DNA of 54,456 bases from Parvularcula sp963922235. Its GTDB lineage: Bacteria > Pseudomonadota > Alphaproteobacteria > Caulobacterales > Parvularculaceae. A program made the position numbers and the translations under genes. Within the stretch, counting starts at the first letter, position 1, and the number at the start of each line of letters is the position of its first letter. The DNA lies in the NCBI GenBank assembly GCA_963922235.1, contig CAWUIJ010000001.1, positions 1-54,456 on the forward strand, written 5' to 3'. Below the pieces are notes generated by a model. The model did no database searches. It worked only from the letters and a program-made list of their open reading frames with translations, and was not told the origin of the DNA. This document shows, piece by piece, positions 8,085-15,640 of this stretch.

Positions 8085-8900
8085 TTAAAGATCCGGCAGC
8101 CACATGAAGCTGATAGCGCCAAAGACTCCGACCACGGTGAGGGCTGTCATCGCAATCACATAGAGGCCAGTGGCGATTTTCGTCCCAGCGCTGCGTGATC
8201 GTTTTCCCGCTTGATAAATCTCGAGGCTGATCACCGGCAGAAAATAAGCAGTGCAAGCCACAAGGATATCGCCCCATCCTGAGAGTGTGGCGTTCATCCC
8301 GCGCGGGCCTTGGTTGAGGACGACCCAGGCCATGATGCTGAGCCGAAAGAACCACACGCCATTCGCCACCATAAAGGTGCGCATCGCCCACCGCTCATGG
8401 ATCGCGATCTTCCTAGCCACCGCATAGCGGAAGGTCAGCGCACCGAAGACGATGATCATAAGGCCGTTGATCGACGTGATCGATCCAGAAACCACGTGAA
8501 GGTTGGCGCCGCGGAACCAGGTCATGCCGATCCCGGTGAACGAGAGGATCATCGCCGTGGTCAGAAACATCCGGCCGTTCCAGCGGTGCAGCGTCGGCGC
8601 GTTTCGCCGCAAAACCGGGATCAGCTGAAAGATCCCACCGAACGTCATAATGGCTGCGAGAAAGACATGCACCGCGAAGGAGACGTTCCCCCAAAAGTCG
8701 CCTTCGACAAATCCCATGATGAGCTGCTTGTCGTTCCAGGATGCATAATCCCCGCCGGCCGTTCGTGGACCGTAATAGGCGAGGATGAAGACGACGAAGG
8801 CCAATTGGCCGATCACCGCGACCAGGAACCAGAGCGTGCCTGTTCCCCTTAAGAACGCGTCAGCCCAGCGCGTGCTCGTCGTTTGGTTATTCGCCTGCAT
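8085..8900 (-). CDS. DUF2306-type membrane protein
   Basis: A 271-residue membrane protein with about seven hydrophobic helices (near residues 20-42, 70-95, 110-127, 137-158, 172-195, 208-228, 243-265). The motif pattern HVFLAAIMTFGG ... HRWNGRMF ... HERWAMRTF, with conserved histidines at helix ends, fits the DUF2306 family; the histidines suggest heme or metal binding, but this is inferred. It converges on gloA (13-base gap) and is divergent from the AraC-type regulator gene, which is its likely controller. Confidence 0.75.
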   Translation of the reverse strand: MQANNQTTSTRWADAFLRGTGTLWFLVAVIGQLAFVVFILAYYGPRTAGGDYASWNDKQLIMGFVEGDFWGNVSFAVHVFLAAIMTFGGIFQLIPVLRRNAPTLHRWNGRMFLTTAMILSFTGIGMTWFRGANLHVVSGSITSINGLMIIVFGALTFRYAVARKIAIHERWAMRTFMVANGVWFFRLSIMAWVVLNQGPRGMNATLSGWGDILVACTAYFLPVISLEIYQAGKRSRSAGTKIATGLYVIAMTALTVVGVFGAISFMWLPDL

Positions 8901-9047
8901 GAATCATCCCTTCGCCTTGGCATCCTTGAGGCAAGGGGTGGCGCGCGGCCGGCGAAGCGTCTTGCCGATTTGGCGATCGGCCAACGATTGAGAGAATTTT
9001 CCATCGATCTCATCGACCGGCGCGCAACCTGCAGGTACACTTCCCCT

Positions 9048-10106
9048 ATGAGCCAAAACGTCATCGCATCTCGGGTCACAGGCTTCGCTGATGTCCTTCG
9101 CTTGACCGGAAGCGAGGACATATGGGCGCGTCTTCAGCGACAGCCTAAGCCGTCGCCAGTGCTCCTTTACTGGGTGCTGTTTTCAGCCTCAGCGTCGATG
9201 GCGATCATCCACTTTTTCATCGAAGGCCATTGGGCAGCGCTGGAGACGGTCCTTGCCTTCGGCAGCTGTGTGACCTGCGGGTTTGGTTGGCTTCTCTCGC
9301 GTTCGCTCTTCCGGCCGGAGCCCCAATACGAAGCCTGGCCGATCGCGCTTGTCGCGGTTCTGTTCTTGATGGTCGCGACGCTTCAAACGGCCAACATGGT
9401 CGGCGTCGATGGCGGGCCACTGGTCAAGATCACGGGAAGTCTTGCATCTCTTTTGAGTTCCGCGGTCCTGGTCCTCACGTCGCTGGAAGCCATCGAGGGC
9501 GCCTCGCGCCGAACCACGGGTGATGAGCGCCGTTTCCAATTTGCGTTTCTCGCGGGCTATGGCGCTTTGCTCTCGGGCGGGGTGATCCTGTTCCGAAGTT
9601 CGCTCGATATCCCAGGGCTCGAAAACTGGAAGGACGCCGGCCAGACGTTCTGCGCAGGACTGGCTTTGATCGGCGCGGCGGCTGCAACGCGATATCGCCT
9701 CAAACACCCGCTGCTGAGCCCTGACAGTAGGCCCAAGCGTTCAACGCCGATGCATGATTTCGATCCGCTGCTCCGCGATCGAATCGCCGCTGCTATGGTT
9801 GGGCAGCGCGCCTTTCTCGAAGCGGATTTGAAAGTCGCAGACCTCGCCGCAAGGCTCGGTGCCCCTGAATACAAAGTCAGCCAATGCATCACCAGCGGCA
9901 TGGGCTTTGCGAACTTCAATCAGCTTCTGAACCATCACCGCATCGAAGAAGCCAAGCGGCGATTGAGCGATAGGGCAGAGAGCAAGGTTCCGATCCTGAC
10001 GATAGCTCTGGAAAGCGGCTTTGGTTCGGTTGGACCCTTCAACCGCGCATTCAAAGCGCGGGTGGGTATGACGCCAGGCGCGTTCCGATCGAGCGCGCTC
10101 TCTTAA
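9048..10106 (+). CDS. Membrane-anchored AraC-family transcriptional regulator
   Basis: A 352-residue protein with about six N-terminal hydrophobic helices (residues about 35-58, 62-85, 93-115, 122-145, 163-182, 190-210) and a C-terminal AraC-type double helix-turn-helix (residues about 240-350: LKVADLAARLGAPEYKVSQ for the first, ILTIALESGFGSVGPFNRAFK for the second, then PGAF). The regulator therefore binds DNA while tethered to the membrane and probably senses something in the membrane or periplasm. The open frame extends back to 8883, but that part is not family-like and overlaps the divergent gene; ATG at 9048 is the natural start. The 147-base gap to the DUF2306 gene is the expected operator region. 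Confidence 0.82.
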   Translation: MSQNVIASRVTGFADVLRLTGSEDIWARLQRQPKPSPVLLYWVLFSASASMAIIHFFIEGHWAALETVLAFGSCVTCGFGWLLSRSLFRPEPQYEAWPIALVAVLFLMVATLQTANMVGVDGGPLVKITGSLASLLSSAVLVLTSLEAIEGASRRTTGDERRFQFAFLAGYGALLSGGVILFRSSLDIPGLENWKDAGQTFCAGLALIGAAAATRYRLKHPLLSPDSRPKRSTPMHDFDPLLRDRIAAAMVGQRAFLEADLKVADLAARLGAPEYKVSQCITSGMGFANFNQLLNHHRIEEAKRRLSDRAESKVPILTIALESGFGSVGPFNRAFKARVGMTPGAFRSSALS

Positions 10107-10110
10107 AGCC

Positions 10111-10126
10111 AAGCCCTTCAGGGCTT
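10111..10126 (+). terminator. Small perfect hairpin after the AraC gene
   Basis: AAGCCC-TTCA-GGGCTT forms a 6-bp stem with a tetraloop five bases after the AraC-regulator stop codon. There is no T-run, so it may be a weak terminator or part of the rpsB leader. Confidence 0.35.
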
Positions 10127-10238
10127 GCAAACCAACACTTTTCGCAGTAGCGGCCCGCTTTCAACTCCACAGGGCGGTGGACCTTCGGTGGCTCGTTTGA
10201 GCTTCCCCACCGCTCGACGCTTAACCGAAGGAGACATC

Positions 10239-11084
10239 GTGAGCGTTCCTGAATTTTCCATGCGTCAGCTCTTGGAAGCTGGCGTCCATTTTGGTCACCA
10301 AACCCATCGCTGGAATCCGAAGATGCGGACGTACATCTTTGGCGACCGAGGCGGTGTGCATATCATCGACCTCTCGCAAACTGTTCCTCTGCTGCACCAA
10401 GCGCTGACCAAGGTCCGCGACGTGGTCGCTGGTGGTGGCCGGATCCTGTTTGTCGGTACCAAGCGCCAAGCTCAGCAGCCTGTTGCTGAGGCCGCTGAGC
10501 GCTGTGCGCAGTACTTCATGAACCACCGTTGGCTCGGCGGTACGCTGACCAACTGGGAAACGGTCTCGGGTTCGATCAAGCGCCTTGGCGAGATTGAAGA
10601 AACCCTTGCTGGTGAAGGCAAAAGCCTGACCAAAAAAGAACAACTCAACATGACGCGGGAAGCTGAAAAGCTGAACCTGTCGCTCGGCGGTATCCGCGAC
10701 ATGGGCGGTCTTCCTGACCTCATGTTCGTGATCGACGTGAACAAAGAGTCGATTGCCATCAAAGAAGCACAGAAGCTCGGCATCCCGGTTGTTGCTGTCG
10801 TCGACACCAACTGCTCACCGGACGGCGTTACCCACGTCATTCCGGGTAATGACGACGCAAGCCGCGCGATCAGCCTTTACTGCAACCTCGTTGCTGATGC
10901 TGTCATCGACGGTCTTGGCGCTGCGGCTGTGGCGATGGGCGAAGACCTTGGTGAGCTTGAAGACCTTGAGGGCGAACCTGGCCTCGAAGAGCTCGTCGAA
11001 GGCGAAGCAGAAGCTGCTGCTGAAGAAGCACCAGCAGAAGCCGCTGCGGAAGCGCCAGCGGAAGAAGCTGAACCCCAGGCCTAA
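10239..11084 (+). CDS. rpsB: 30S ribosomal protein S2
   Basis: Structural protein of the small ribosomal subunit, next to tsf as in most bacteria. The frame extends further upstream, but the protein starts at the GTG at 10239 (SVPEFSMRQLLEAGVHFGHQ), preceded by the strong site AAGGAG. The ribosomal S2 signatures are present (HRWNPKMRTYIFG, HRWLGGTLTNW, PVVAVVDTNCSPDGV). The 281-residue chain has an Ala/Glu-rich acidic tail of about 45 residues beyond the conserved fold, an extension seen in several alphaproteobacteria. Confidence 0.97.
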   Translation: MSVPEFSMRQLLEAGVHFGHQTHRWNPKMRTYIFGDRGGVHIIDLSQTVPLLHQALTKVRDVVAGGGRILFVGTKRQAQQPVAEAAERCAQYFMNHRWLGGTLTNWETVSGSIKRLGEIEETLAGEGKSLTKKEQLNMTREAEKLNLSLGGIRDMGGLPDLMFVIDVNKESIAIKEAQKLGIPVVAVVDTNCSPDGVTHVIPGNDDASRAISLYCNLVADAVIDGLGAAAVAMGEDLGELEDLEGEPGLEELVEGEAEAAAEEAPAEAAAEAPAEEAEPQA

Positions 11085-11100
11085 GGCCGATCCTATCACG

Positions 11101-11127
11101 AGCGGCGCGGGCCATCGCCCCGCCGCT
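11101..11127 (+). other. rpsB-tsf intercistronic hairpin
   Basis: A GC-rich stem of 10 base pairs with one bulged C (AGCGGCG at 11101-11107 plus GGG at 11109-11111, pairing with CCC at 11118-11120 and CGCCGCT at 11121-11127) and a 6-base loop lies 16 bases after the rpsB stop. No T-run follows. It could reduce read-through into tsf or stabilise the rpsB transcript. Confidence 0.5.
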
Positions 11128-11155
11128 TGACAAGCGCGGGGGCTGCAGCTCTAGC
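11127..11155 (+). promoter_or_regulatory. Possible tsf promoter in the rpsB-tsf gap
   Basis: TTGACA at 11127-11132, preceded by C to give the alphaproteobacterial CTTGACA -35 form, is followed after 17 bases by TCTAGC, a poor -10 (3 of 6 consensus positions). The -35 overlaps the foot of the preceding hairpin. It would give tsf a start of its own about 55 bases upstream of its ATG. Confidence 0.35.
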
Positions 11156-11210
11156 GCCCTCATTCACAAGTTCGTTGTTGCGGCGGCTTGCCCGCCACCT
11201 GGAGGATCCC

Positions 11211-12137
11211 ATGGCTGATATCACGGCCAAGATGGTCAAAGACCTGCGCGATAAAACCGGCGCGGGCATGATGGATAGCAAAAAGGCGCTGGTTGAAACC
11301 GGCGGCGATATCGAGGCTGCGGTCGATTGGCTGCGCAAAAAAGGCCTCGCAAAAGCGGCGAAGAAAGCTGGCCGGACGGCTGCTGATGGTCTCGTGGCTT
11401 ACGCTCTCGACGGCACAAAAGGTGTGGTCGTGGAAGTCAACGCAGAGACCGACTTCGTGGCGCGGAACGAAACGTTCCAAGGCATGGTTCGCGATATCGC
11501 TGACGTTGCTCTTACGGTTGACGGTGCCACGGACGCTCTCAAAACAGCGGCTTATCCGGGTGCGGACAAGTCGGTTGATGAGCACATTGCTGAGATGGTC
11601 GGTCAGATCGGCGAGAACATGAGCCTTCGCCGTTCCGAAGGTCTCTCTGTGACGTCGGGTGTTGTCGTGCCTTACATGCACACACCGATCGCTGACCGCG
11701 CTGGTAAAATCGCTGTGCTCGTTGCTCTTGAGACAACCGGCGACACGTCTTCGCTTGAAGAAGTCGGCAAGCAGATCGCGATGCACATCGCCGCTGCGCG
11801 TCCACAATCGCTCAACATCGATGGCCTCGACCAGGCCGTTGTTCAGCGCGAGAAGGACGTTCTGTCTGATCAAGCTCGTGCTTCGGGCAAGCCGGACAAC
11901 ATCATCGAGAAGATGGTCGAAGGCCGGATCCGCAAGTTCTATGAAGAGAGCGTCCTCCTTGAGCAGGTCTTCGTCATCGACGGTGAGACCAAGGTCAAAG
12001 ACGTCGTCAAGAACGCATCAAAAGGTGCGGGTGCTGACGTGACGCTCAAAGGCTACATCCGCTTCGAACTCGGCGAAGGCATCGAGAAAGAAGAAGATGA
12101 TTTCGCTGCTGAGGTTGCAAGCCTCTCGAAAGGCTAA
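11211..12137 (+). CDS. tsf: Translation elongation factor Ts
   Basis: Guanine-nucleotide exchange factor for EF-Tu in the cytoplasm. It is 308 residues long, as usual. The N-terminal UBA-like domain (TAKMVKDLRDKTGAGMMDSK) and the first family signature are followed by the core signature region (VVVEVNAETDFVARNETF near residues 70-90) and the C-terminal dimerisation part. The start is ATG at 11211 with the site GGAGG six bases upstream; the frame upstream of it is not family-like. Confidence 0.97.
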   Translation: MADITAKMVKDLRDKTGAGMMDSKKALVETGGDIEAAVDWLRKKGLAKAAKKAGRTAADGLVAYALDGTKGVVVEVNAETDFVARNETFQGMVRDIADVALTVDGATDALKTAAYPGADKSVDEHIAEMVGQIGENMSLRRSEGLSVTSGVVVPYMHTPIADRAGKIAVLVALETTGDTSSLEEVGKQIAMHIAAARPQSLNIDGLDQAVVQREKDVLSDQARASGKPDNIIEKMVEGRIRKFYEESVLLEQVFVIDGETKVKDVVKNASKGAGADVTLKGYIRFELGEGIEKEEDDFAAEVASLSKG

Positions 12138-12161
12138 GGCCCAGCGCCATCGTTAAGAATG

Positions 12162-12190
12162 CGCCGCGTTCGCAAGAGCGCGGCGTTTTT
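12162..12190 (+). terminator. Rho-independent terminator after tsf
   Basis: A perfect 7-bp stem (CGCCGCG at 12162-12168, CGCGGCG at 12179-12185) with a 10-base loop is followed directly by TTTTT. It lies 24 bases after the tsf stop and separates the rpsB-tsf transcript from pyrH. Confidence 0.85.
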
Positions 12191-12272
12191 GATTCTGCGC
12201 CCGCAATTGCAAGAGCGACATAGCCACGCCGGACTGAATCTGATAGCCCGCCGCAAATCGGGAGATCATCAC

Positions 12273-12986
12273 ATGGCAGAGCCGCTTTACCGCCGCGTCC
12301 TTCTCAAAGTGTCGGGGGAGGCGCTCATGGGGGATGGCGAATTCGGGATTGATCTCGAGACCGTCGAACGGATCGCTCAAGAGGTGAAATCCGCCACGGA
12401 ACTCGGCGTCGAGGTGTGCATGGTTGTCGGCGGGGGCAACATCTTCCGGGGCCTGAGCATGGCTGCGCGGGGGATGGAGCGCGCCAGCGCTGACTATATG
12501 GGCATGCTCGCGACGATCATGAACGCGCTCGCTGTCCAGAATTCTCTCGAAGCCATCGGTGCGCAAACCCGCGTGATGTCAGCGATCGAGATGCAATCGA
12601 TCTGCGAGCCTTATATCCGTCGCCGGGCGATCCGCCACTTGGAAAAAGGTCGTGTGGTGATCTTCGCAGGCGGCACCGGTAACCCGTTCTTCACGACGGA
12701 TACAGGAGCGGCCCTGAGGGCAGCGGTGATGGGCTGCGAAGCGCTCTTCAAAGGCACCCAAGTCGACGGCATTTACTCAGCGGATCCGAAAAAAGATCCG
12801 AGTGCCGAGCGTTACGACCGGATCACTTACCGCGATATCCTGACCAAAGATCTCCAGGTCATGGACCAGGCGGCGGTCAGCCTCACTCGTGAGAACGGTA
12901 TCCCCATCGTGGTCTTCAGCCTCCAGGACGGCATTGTCGGTGCCCTGACAGGGCAAGGCAAATACACGGTGGTCGAAGCAAGCTAG
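12273..12986 (+). CDS. pyrH: UMP kinase
   Basis: Phosphorylates UMP to UDP in pyrimidine nucleotide synthesis; a hexameric member of the amino-acid-kinase fold, not the eukaryotic UMP/CMP kinase type. The 237-residue protein begins with YRRVLLKVSGEALMG, continues with VVGGGNIFRG (residues about 53-62), and has the FAGGTGNPFFTTDTGAALR phosphate-binding segment and the VDGIYSADPKKDP loop. The start is ATG at 12273 after GGGAG; the frame runs through the terminator upstream, which is not coding. Confidence 0.96.
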   Translation: MAEPLYRRVLLKVSGEALMGDGEFGIDLETVERIAQEVKSATELGVEVCMVVGGGNIFRGLSMAARGMERASADYMGMLATIMNALAVQNSLEAIGAQTRVMSAIEMQSICEPYIRRRAIRHLEKGRVVIFAGGTGNPFFTTDTGAALRAAVMGCEALFKGTQVDGIYSADPKKDPSAERYDRITYRDILTKDLQVMDQAAVSLTRENGIPIVVFSLQDGIVGALTGQGKYTVVEAS

Positions 12987-13051
12987 AGCCTTTTTCTCCT
13001 GGATCAAAACAAGAACATTTGCTAGCTTCTGAAGTGCGTTAGGAGTTTGCT

Positions 13052-13477
13052 ATGATCGATCTTGAAGACTTTGTCCGGGAGGCAACGCTCAAAGTTCTGC
13101 GAGCAGTTACTGATGCCCGCAGCAAAGCTCCCGAGAGTGCCCAAGTGGCGCCTCATGACGTGGTGTCACAAAGTGAGCCGGCATTAGGGGTAAGTTCAGG
13201 AGCTTCCGGAGAGCTCGTGTCGTACCTAAACTTCGATATAGCTGTTACGGCGTCTTCTGAGCAGTCTGGAAAGGTCGGTGCTGGCGTTAAGATTCCTGTA
13301 GTGAACGCGCAGTTTGGGGCTTCAGGTGAGACCAGTGGCGGTTCCGGCCAGATAAGTCGCGTCGCCTTCACGATCCCGGTAGTTGTAAGTGATCCGAAAG
13401 CTGCATTCGACCAAAAGGCTCGGACGGAACGATTGAACCGCGAGGCCATGGCCCGCTTCGATGGTACGCAACTCTAG
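13052..13477 (+). CDS. Small protein of unknown function between pyrH and the Cas4-like gene
   Basis: A 141-residue protein without a certain family. Residues about 1-22 form an amphipathic helix (DLEDFVREATLKVLRAVTDA); a low-complexity Ser/Ala/Glu linker follows; residues about 57-112 alternate hydrophobic strands with Gly/Ser turns (YLNFDIAVTASSEQSGKVGA, ISRVAFTIPVVV), which reads as a small beta sandwich; the tail is basic and helical. The helix-linker-beta layout and the VAVTA ... SRV-FTIPV pattern resemble trypsin-co-occurring (Trypco2-type) domain proteins linked to prokaryotic immunity, but only loosely. A strong site (TAGGAG) precedes the ATG. It lies 34 bases before the next gene, so the two are probably co-expressed. 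Base composition is lower in GC than pyrH and frr. Confidence 0.6.
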   Translation: MIDLEDFVREATLKVLRAVTDARSKAPESAQVAPHDVVSQSEPALGVSSGASGELVSYLNFDIAVTASSEQSGKVGAGVKIPVVNAQFGASGETSGGSGQISRVAFTIPVVVSDPKAAFDQKARTERLNREAMARFDGTQL

Positions 13478-13511
13478 CATGTCATATAGCAGCAATAAGC
13501 GAACCTAATCC

Positions 13512-14222
13512 GTGCGCGGAGATCGCCAACCTTTTTCGCCGACGGAGCTTGCGCAGCTTTCGCGTTGCGAGAGCCAGGTCCTCTTTGACCAACGCTACGG
13601 GGTGAAGCGGTCCAAGCATTGGCAGAAGAGATCGGCCGAAGGCCGGGTCGTTCATGCGCGGATGCATGACGAGGTGACCCAGCCTTCGCCGCAAGGAAAA
13701 AAACGCATGCTGATTGTCATCATCATCGCAGCGCTTGTGGCGCTGATGCTCGCCATTTTGGCTCTGCAAGGCGGCGGTCGATCGAGCGACGCTTTGCTGC
13801 CACAGGAACTCAAGGGTGCAGAGCTCTGGGCCAGCGAAACCACGATGGTCCGGCAGAAACCCGTCCATATTCGCGGGCGCCCCGATGAGGTGTGGCTGAA
13901 AGACGGCCGCCGCACGATCGTGGAGACCAAGTCGCGCGAGGGCCGGGTCTTTGACGGCGACCGCATGCAGCTGGCTGCCTACGCGTATATCCTGCGCAGT
14001 GATGGCGGCCCGCCGGTCGCACCCTTTGCCTTTGTGCGGTTCACGGGCGGTGAACTCAGTTTTTCCAAGGTGCGTCTGAAGCCCGATGAGGACGTGATAG
14101 AGGCGCACCGCCAGCTTGCTGCGCTCAAGGCCGGAAAGGCCGATCCTGGCTTTGCAAAGCAGGCCGCGGTGTGTGCGGGATGCGGTCACCGTGAGCGATG
14201 CGCGTCACCAAAGGCGGCTTGA
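13512..14222 (+). CDS. Cas4/RecB-like PD-(D/E)XK nuclease with Fe-S cysteines and a hydrophobic segment
   Basis: A 236-residue protein with the layout of a Cas4/Dna2/AddB-type nuclease. Catalytic-core residues are visible: H48 in GRVVHARMH, D125 in RGRPDEVWL, E138-x-K140 in IVETK, then Q153 and Y157 in MQLAAYAY (RecB motif). Four cysteines have the 4Fe-4S spacing of the family: C19 near the N-terminus and C221-x2-C224-x5-C230 at the C-terminus. Unusually, residues 66-85 (MLIVIIIAALVALMLAILAL) form a strongly hydrophobic segment between C19 and the catalytic core. There are no cas genes or repeats nearby, so a CRISPR adaptation role is not supported. The start is a GTG with no clear ribosome-binding site; a later start would lose C19. 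frr starts 60 bases downstream. Confidence 0.8.
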   Translation: MRGDRQPFSPTELAQLSRCESQVLFDQRYGVKRSKHWQKRSAEGRVVHARMHDEVTQPSPQGKKRMLIVIIIAALVALMLAILALQGGGRSSDALLPQELKGAELWASETTMVRQKPVHIRGRPDEVWLKDGRRTIVETKSREGRVFDGDRMQLAAYAYILRSDGGPPVAPFAFVRFTGGELSFSKVRLKPDEDVIEAHRQLAALKAGKADPGFAKQAAVCAGCGHRERCASPKAA

Positions 14223-14282
14223 CCTTTCTTCTTGGCCCCGGGGCGTTATAAGCCCGGCCTCGAACAAGAATTGAGGACGACC

Positions 14283-14834
14283 ATGAGCGACGGACCAGAT
14301 TTCTCCAAACTTGAGAGCCGGATGGACGGCGCTCTCGATAGCCTGAAGACAGAATTCGGGGGGCTGCGCTCGGGCCGGGCCTCTGTAGCCCTGTTGGAGC
14401 CTGTGGTTGTGAGCGCTTACGGCTCTGATATGCCGATCAATCAGGTCGGTACTGTTTCGGTCGGTGATGCGCGAACACTCGCCGTCAATGTCTGGGACAA
14501 AGGTCTCGTGAGCGCCGTTGAAAAGGGCATTCGCGATTCGGGTCTGGGCTTGAACCCTGTCACCGATGGCCAAATCGTGCGCGTTCCGCTGCCTCCGATG
14601 ACCGAGGAGCGACGCAAAGAGCTCGCTAAGATGTGCGGCAAATATGCGGAACAGACAAAAGTCGCGATCCGCAACGTCCGCCGCGACGGTATGGAAGAGA
14701 TCAAGCACGCCGATGGCCTGCCTGAAGACGACCAGAAAAAGATGTCGGAGCGGGTTCAAAAGCTCACCGACGAAAAGGTGAAAAAAGTCGAGGAAATGCA
14801 ATCCGCCAAGGAAGAGGAAATCATGCAGGTCTAA
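14283..14834 (+). CDS. frr: Ribosome recycling factor
   Basis: Splits post-termination ribosomes together with EF-G. The 183-residue protein has the typical length and the three-helix-bundle signatures: LRSGRASVALLEPV, VWDKGLVSAVEKGIRDSGLG, VRVPLPPMTEERRKEL and, in the last helix, EDDQKKMSERVQKLTDEKVKKVEE split by short turns. ATG at 14283 follows GAGGACGACC. It is separated from pyrH by two accessory genes, whereas the two are normally adjacent in this group of bacteria. Confidence 0.97.
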   Translation: MSDGPDFSKLESRMDGALDSLKTEFGGLRSGRASVALLEPVVVSAYGSDMPINQVGTVSVGDARTLAVNVWDKGLVSAVEKGIRDSGLGLNPVTDGQIVRVPLPPMTEERRKELAKMCGKYAEQTKVAIRNVRRDGMEEIKHADGLPEDDQKKMSERVQKLTDEKVKKVEEMQSAKEEEIMQV

Positions 14835-14863
14835 GCACCTCACGGTGCTAGGGAGTCGCCACC

Positions 14864-15640
14864 ATGTTTGCGCGTAAACTCGATAATGATGCTCGGCCTC
14901 CTGCCGCTGGCGGGGATGTCAGGCGCGTGGATCATGTTGCCATCATTATGGATGGCAATGGCCGCTGGGCCGAGGCCAAGGGCGTCTCGCGCCTCGATGG
15001 CCATCGTGCTGGTGTTGATGCTGCCAGACGCGCGGTCGAAGCGGCGCGCGACGAGGGCATTCGCACGGTCACTCTCTACAGTTTCTCGACGGAGAACTGG
15101 TCGCGTCCGGACTGGGAGGTGCGCCATCTTCTGGGCCTCCTCCGCCATTTCTTCCGGGACGATCTGGGCAAGCTCGCCAAGGAGGGCGTCCGTGTTCGGA
15201 TCCTGGGTGACCATGAAAGCCTTCCTCCTGACATTCGCTCCTTGGTGGATGAAGCCGAGGCGACGACGCTCAACAACGATCAGTTCACGTTACAGATCGC
15301 CTTTAATTATGGCGGGCGCGATGAGATCGTTCGTGCGGCAACAAAACTTGTTGCTAAAGCGGCGAAGGGCGCTCTGCAGCCGGAGGATGTCACGGAAGAG
15401 GCATTGTCGGTGCATCTGGACACCTCTGGCGTACCAGATCCAGATCTCATTGTGCGCACATCTGGCGAAGTGCGGATTTCGAATTTTCTCCTCTGGCAAG
15501 CGGCCTATGCAGAGTTCGTCTTCCTCGATGTTCTGTGGCCAGACTTTGATGCAAGTCATCTCAAGGCCGCGATCGAAGAGTATCAGAATCGCGAGCGACG
15601 CTATGGTGGCCGAAAGGGCGAGTGCGCCACCGCTTCGTGA
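14864..15640 (+). CDS. uppS: Undecaprenyl diphosphate synthase (cis-prenyltransferase)
   Basis: Condenses isopentenyl diphosphate units on farnesyl diphosphate to make the C55 lipid carrier of peptidoglycan and O-antigen synthesis. The 258-residue protein shows VDHVAIIMDGNGRWAEAKG (catalytic Asp in the MDGNGRWA motif), HRAGVDAARR, LYSFSTENWSRP and the C-terminal RTSGEVRISNFLLWQAAYAE. In most homologues the last motif reads RTSGE-x-RxSNFLLWQ, so it is intact. The overlap with cdsA indicates translational coupling. Confidence 0.96.
   Translation: MFARKLDNDARPPAAGGDVRRVDHVAIIMDGNGRWAEAKGVSRLDGHRAGVDAARRAVEAARDEGIRTVTLYSFSTENWSRPDWEVRHLLGLLRHFFRDDLGKLAKEGVRVRILGDHESLPPDIRSLVDEAEATTLNNDQFTLQIAFNYGGRDEIVRAATKLVAKAAKGALQPEDVTEEALSVHLDTSGVPDPDLIVRTSGEVRISNFLLWQAAYAEFVFLDVLWPDFDASHLKAAIEEYQNRERRYGGRKGECATAS

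Noticed and set aside
13512..14222. A CRISPR-associated cas4 gene
   Set aside because: Motifs are Cas4-like, but there is no cas1, cas2 or repeat array in the window; the group also includes non-CRISPR nucleases.
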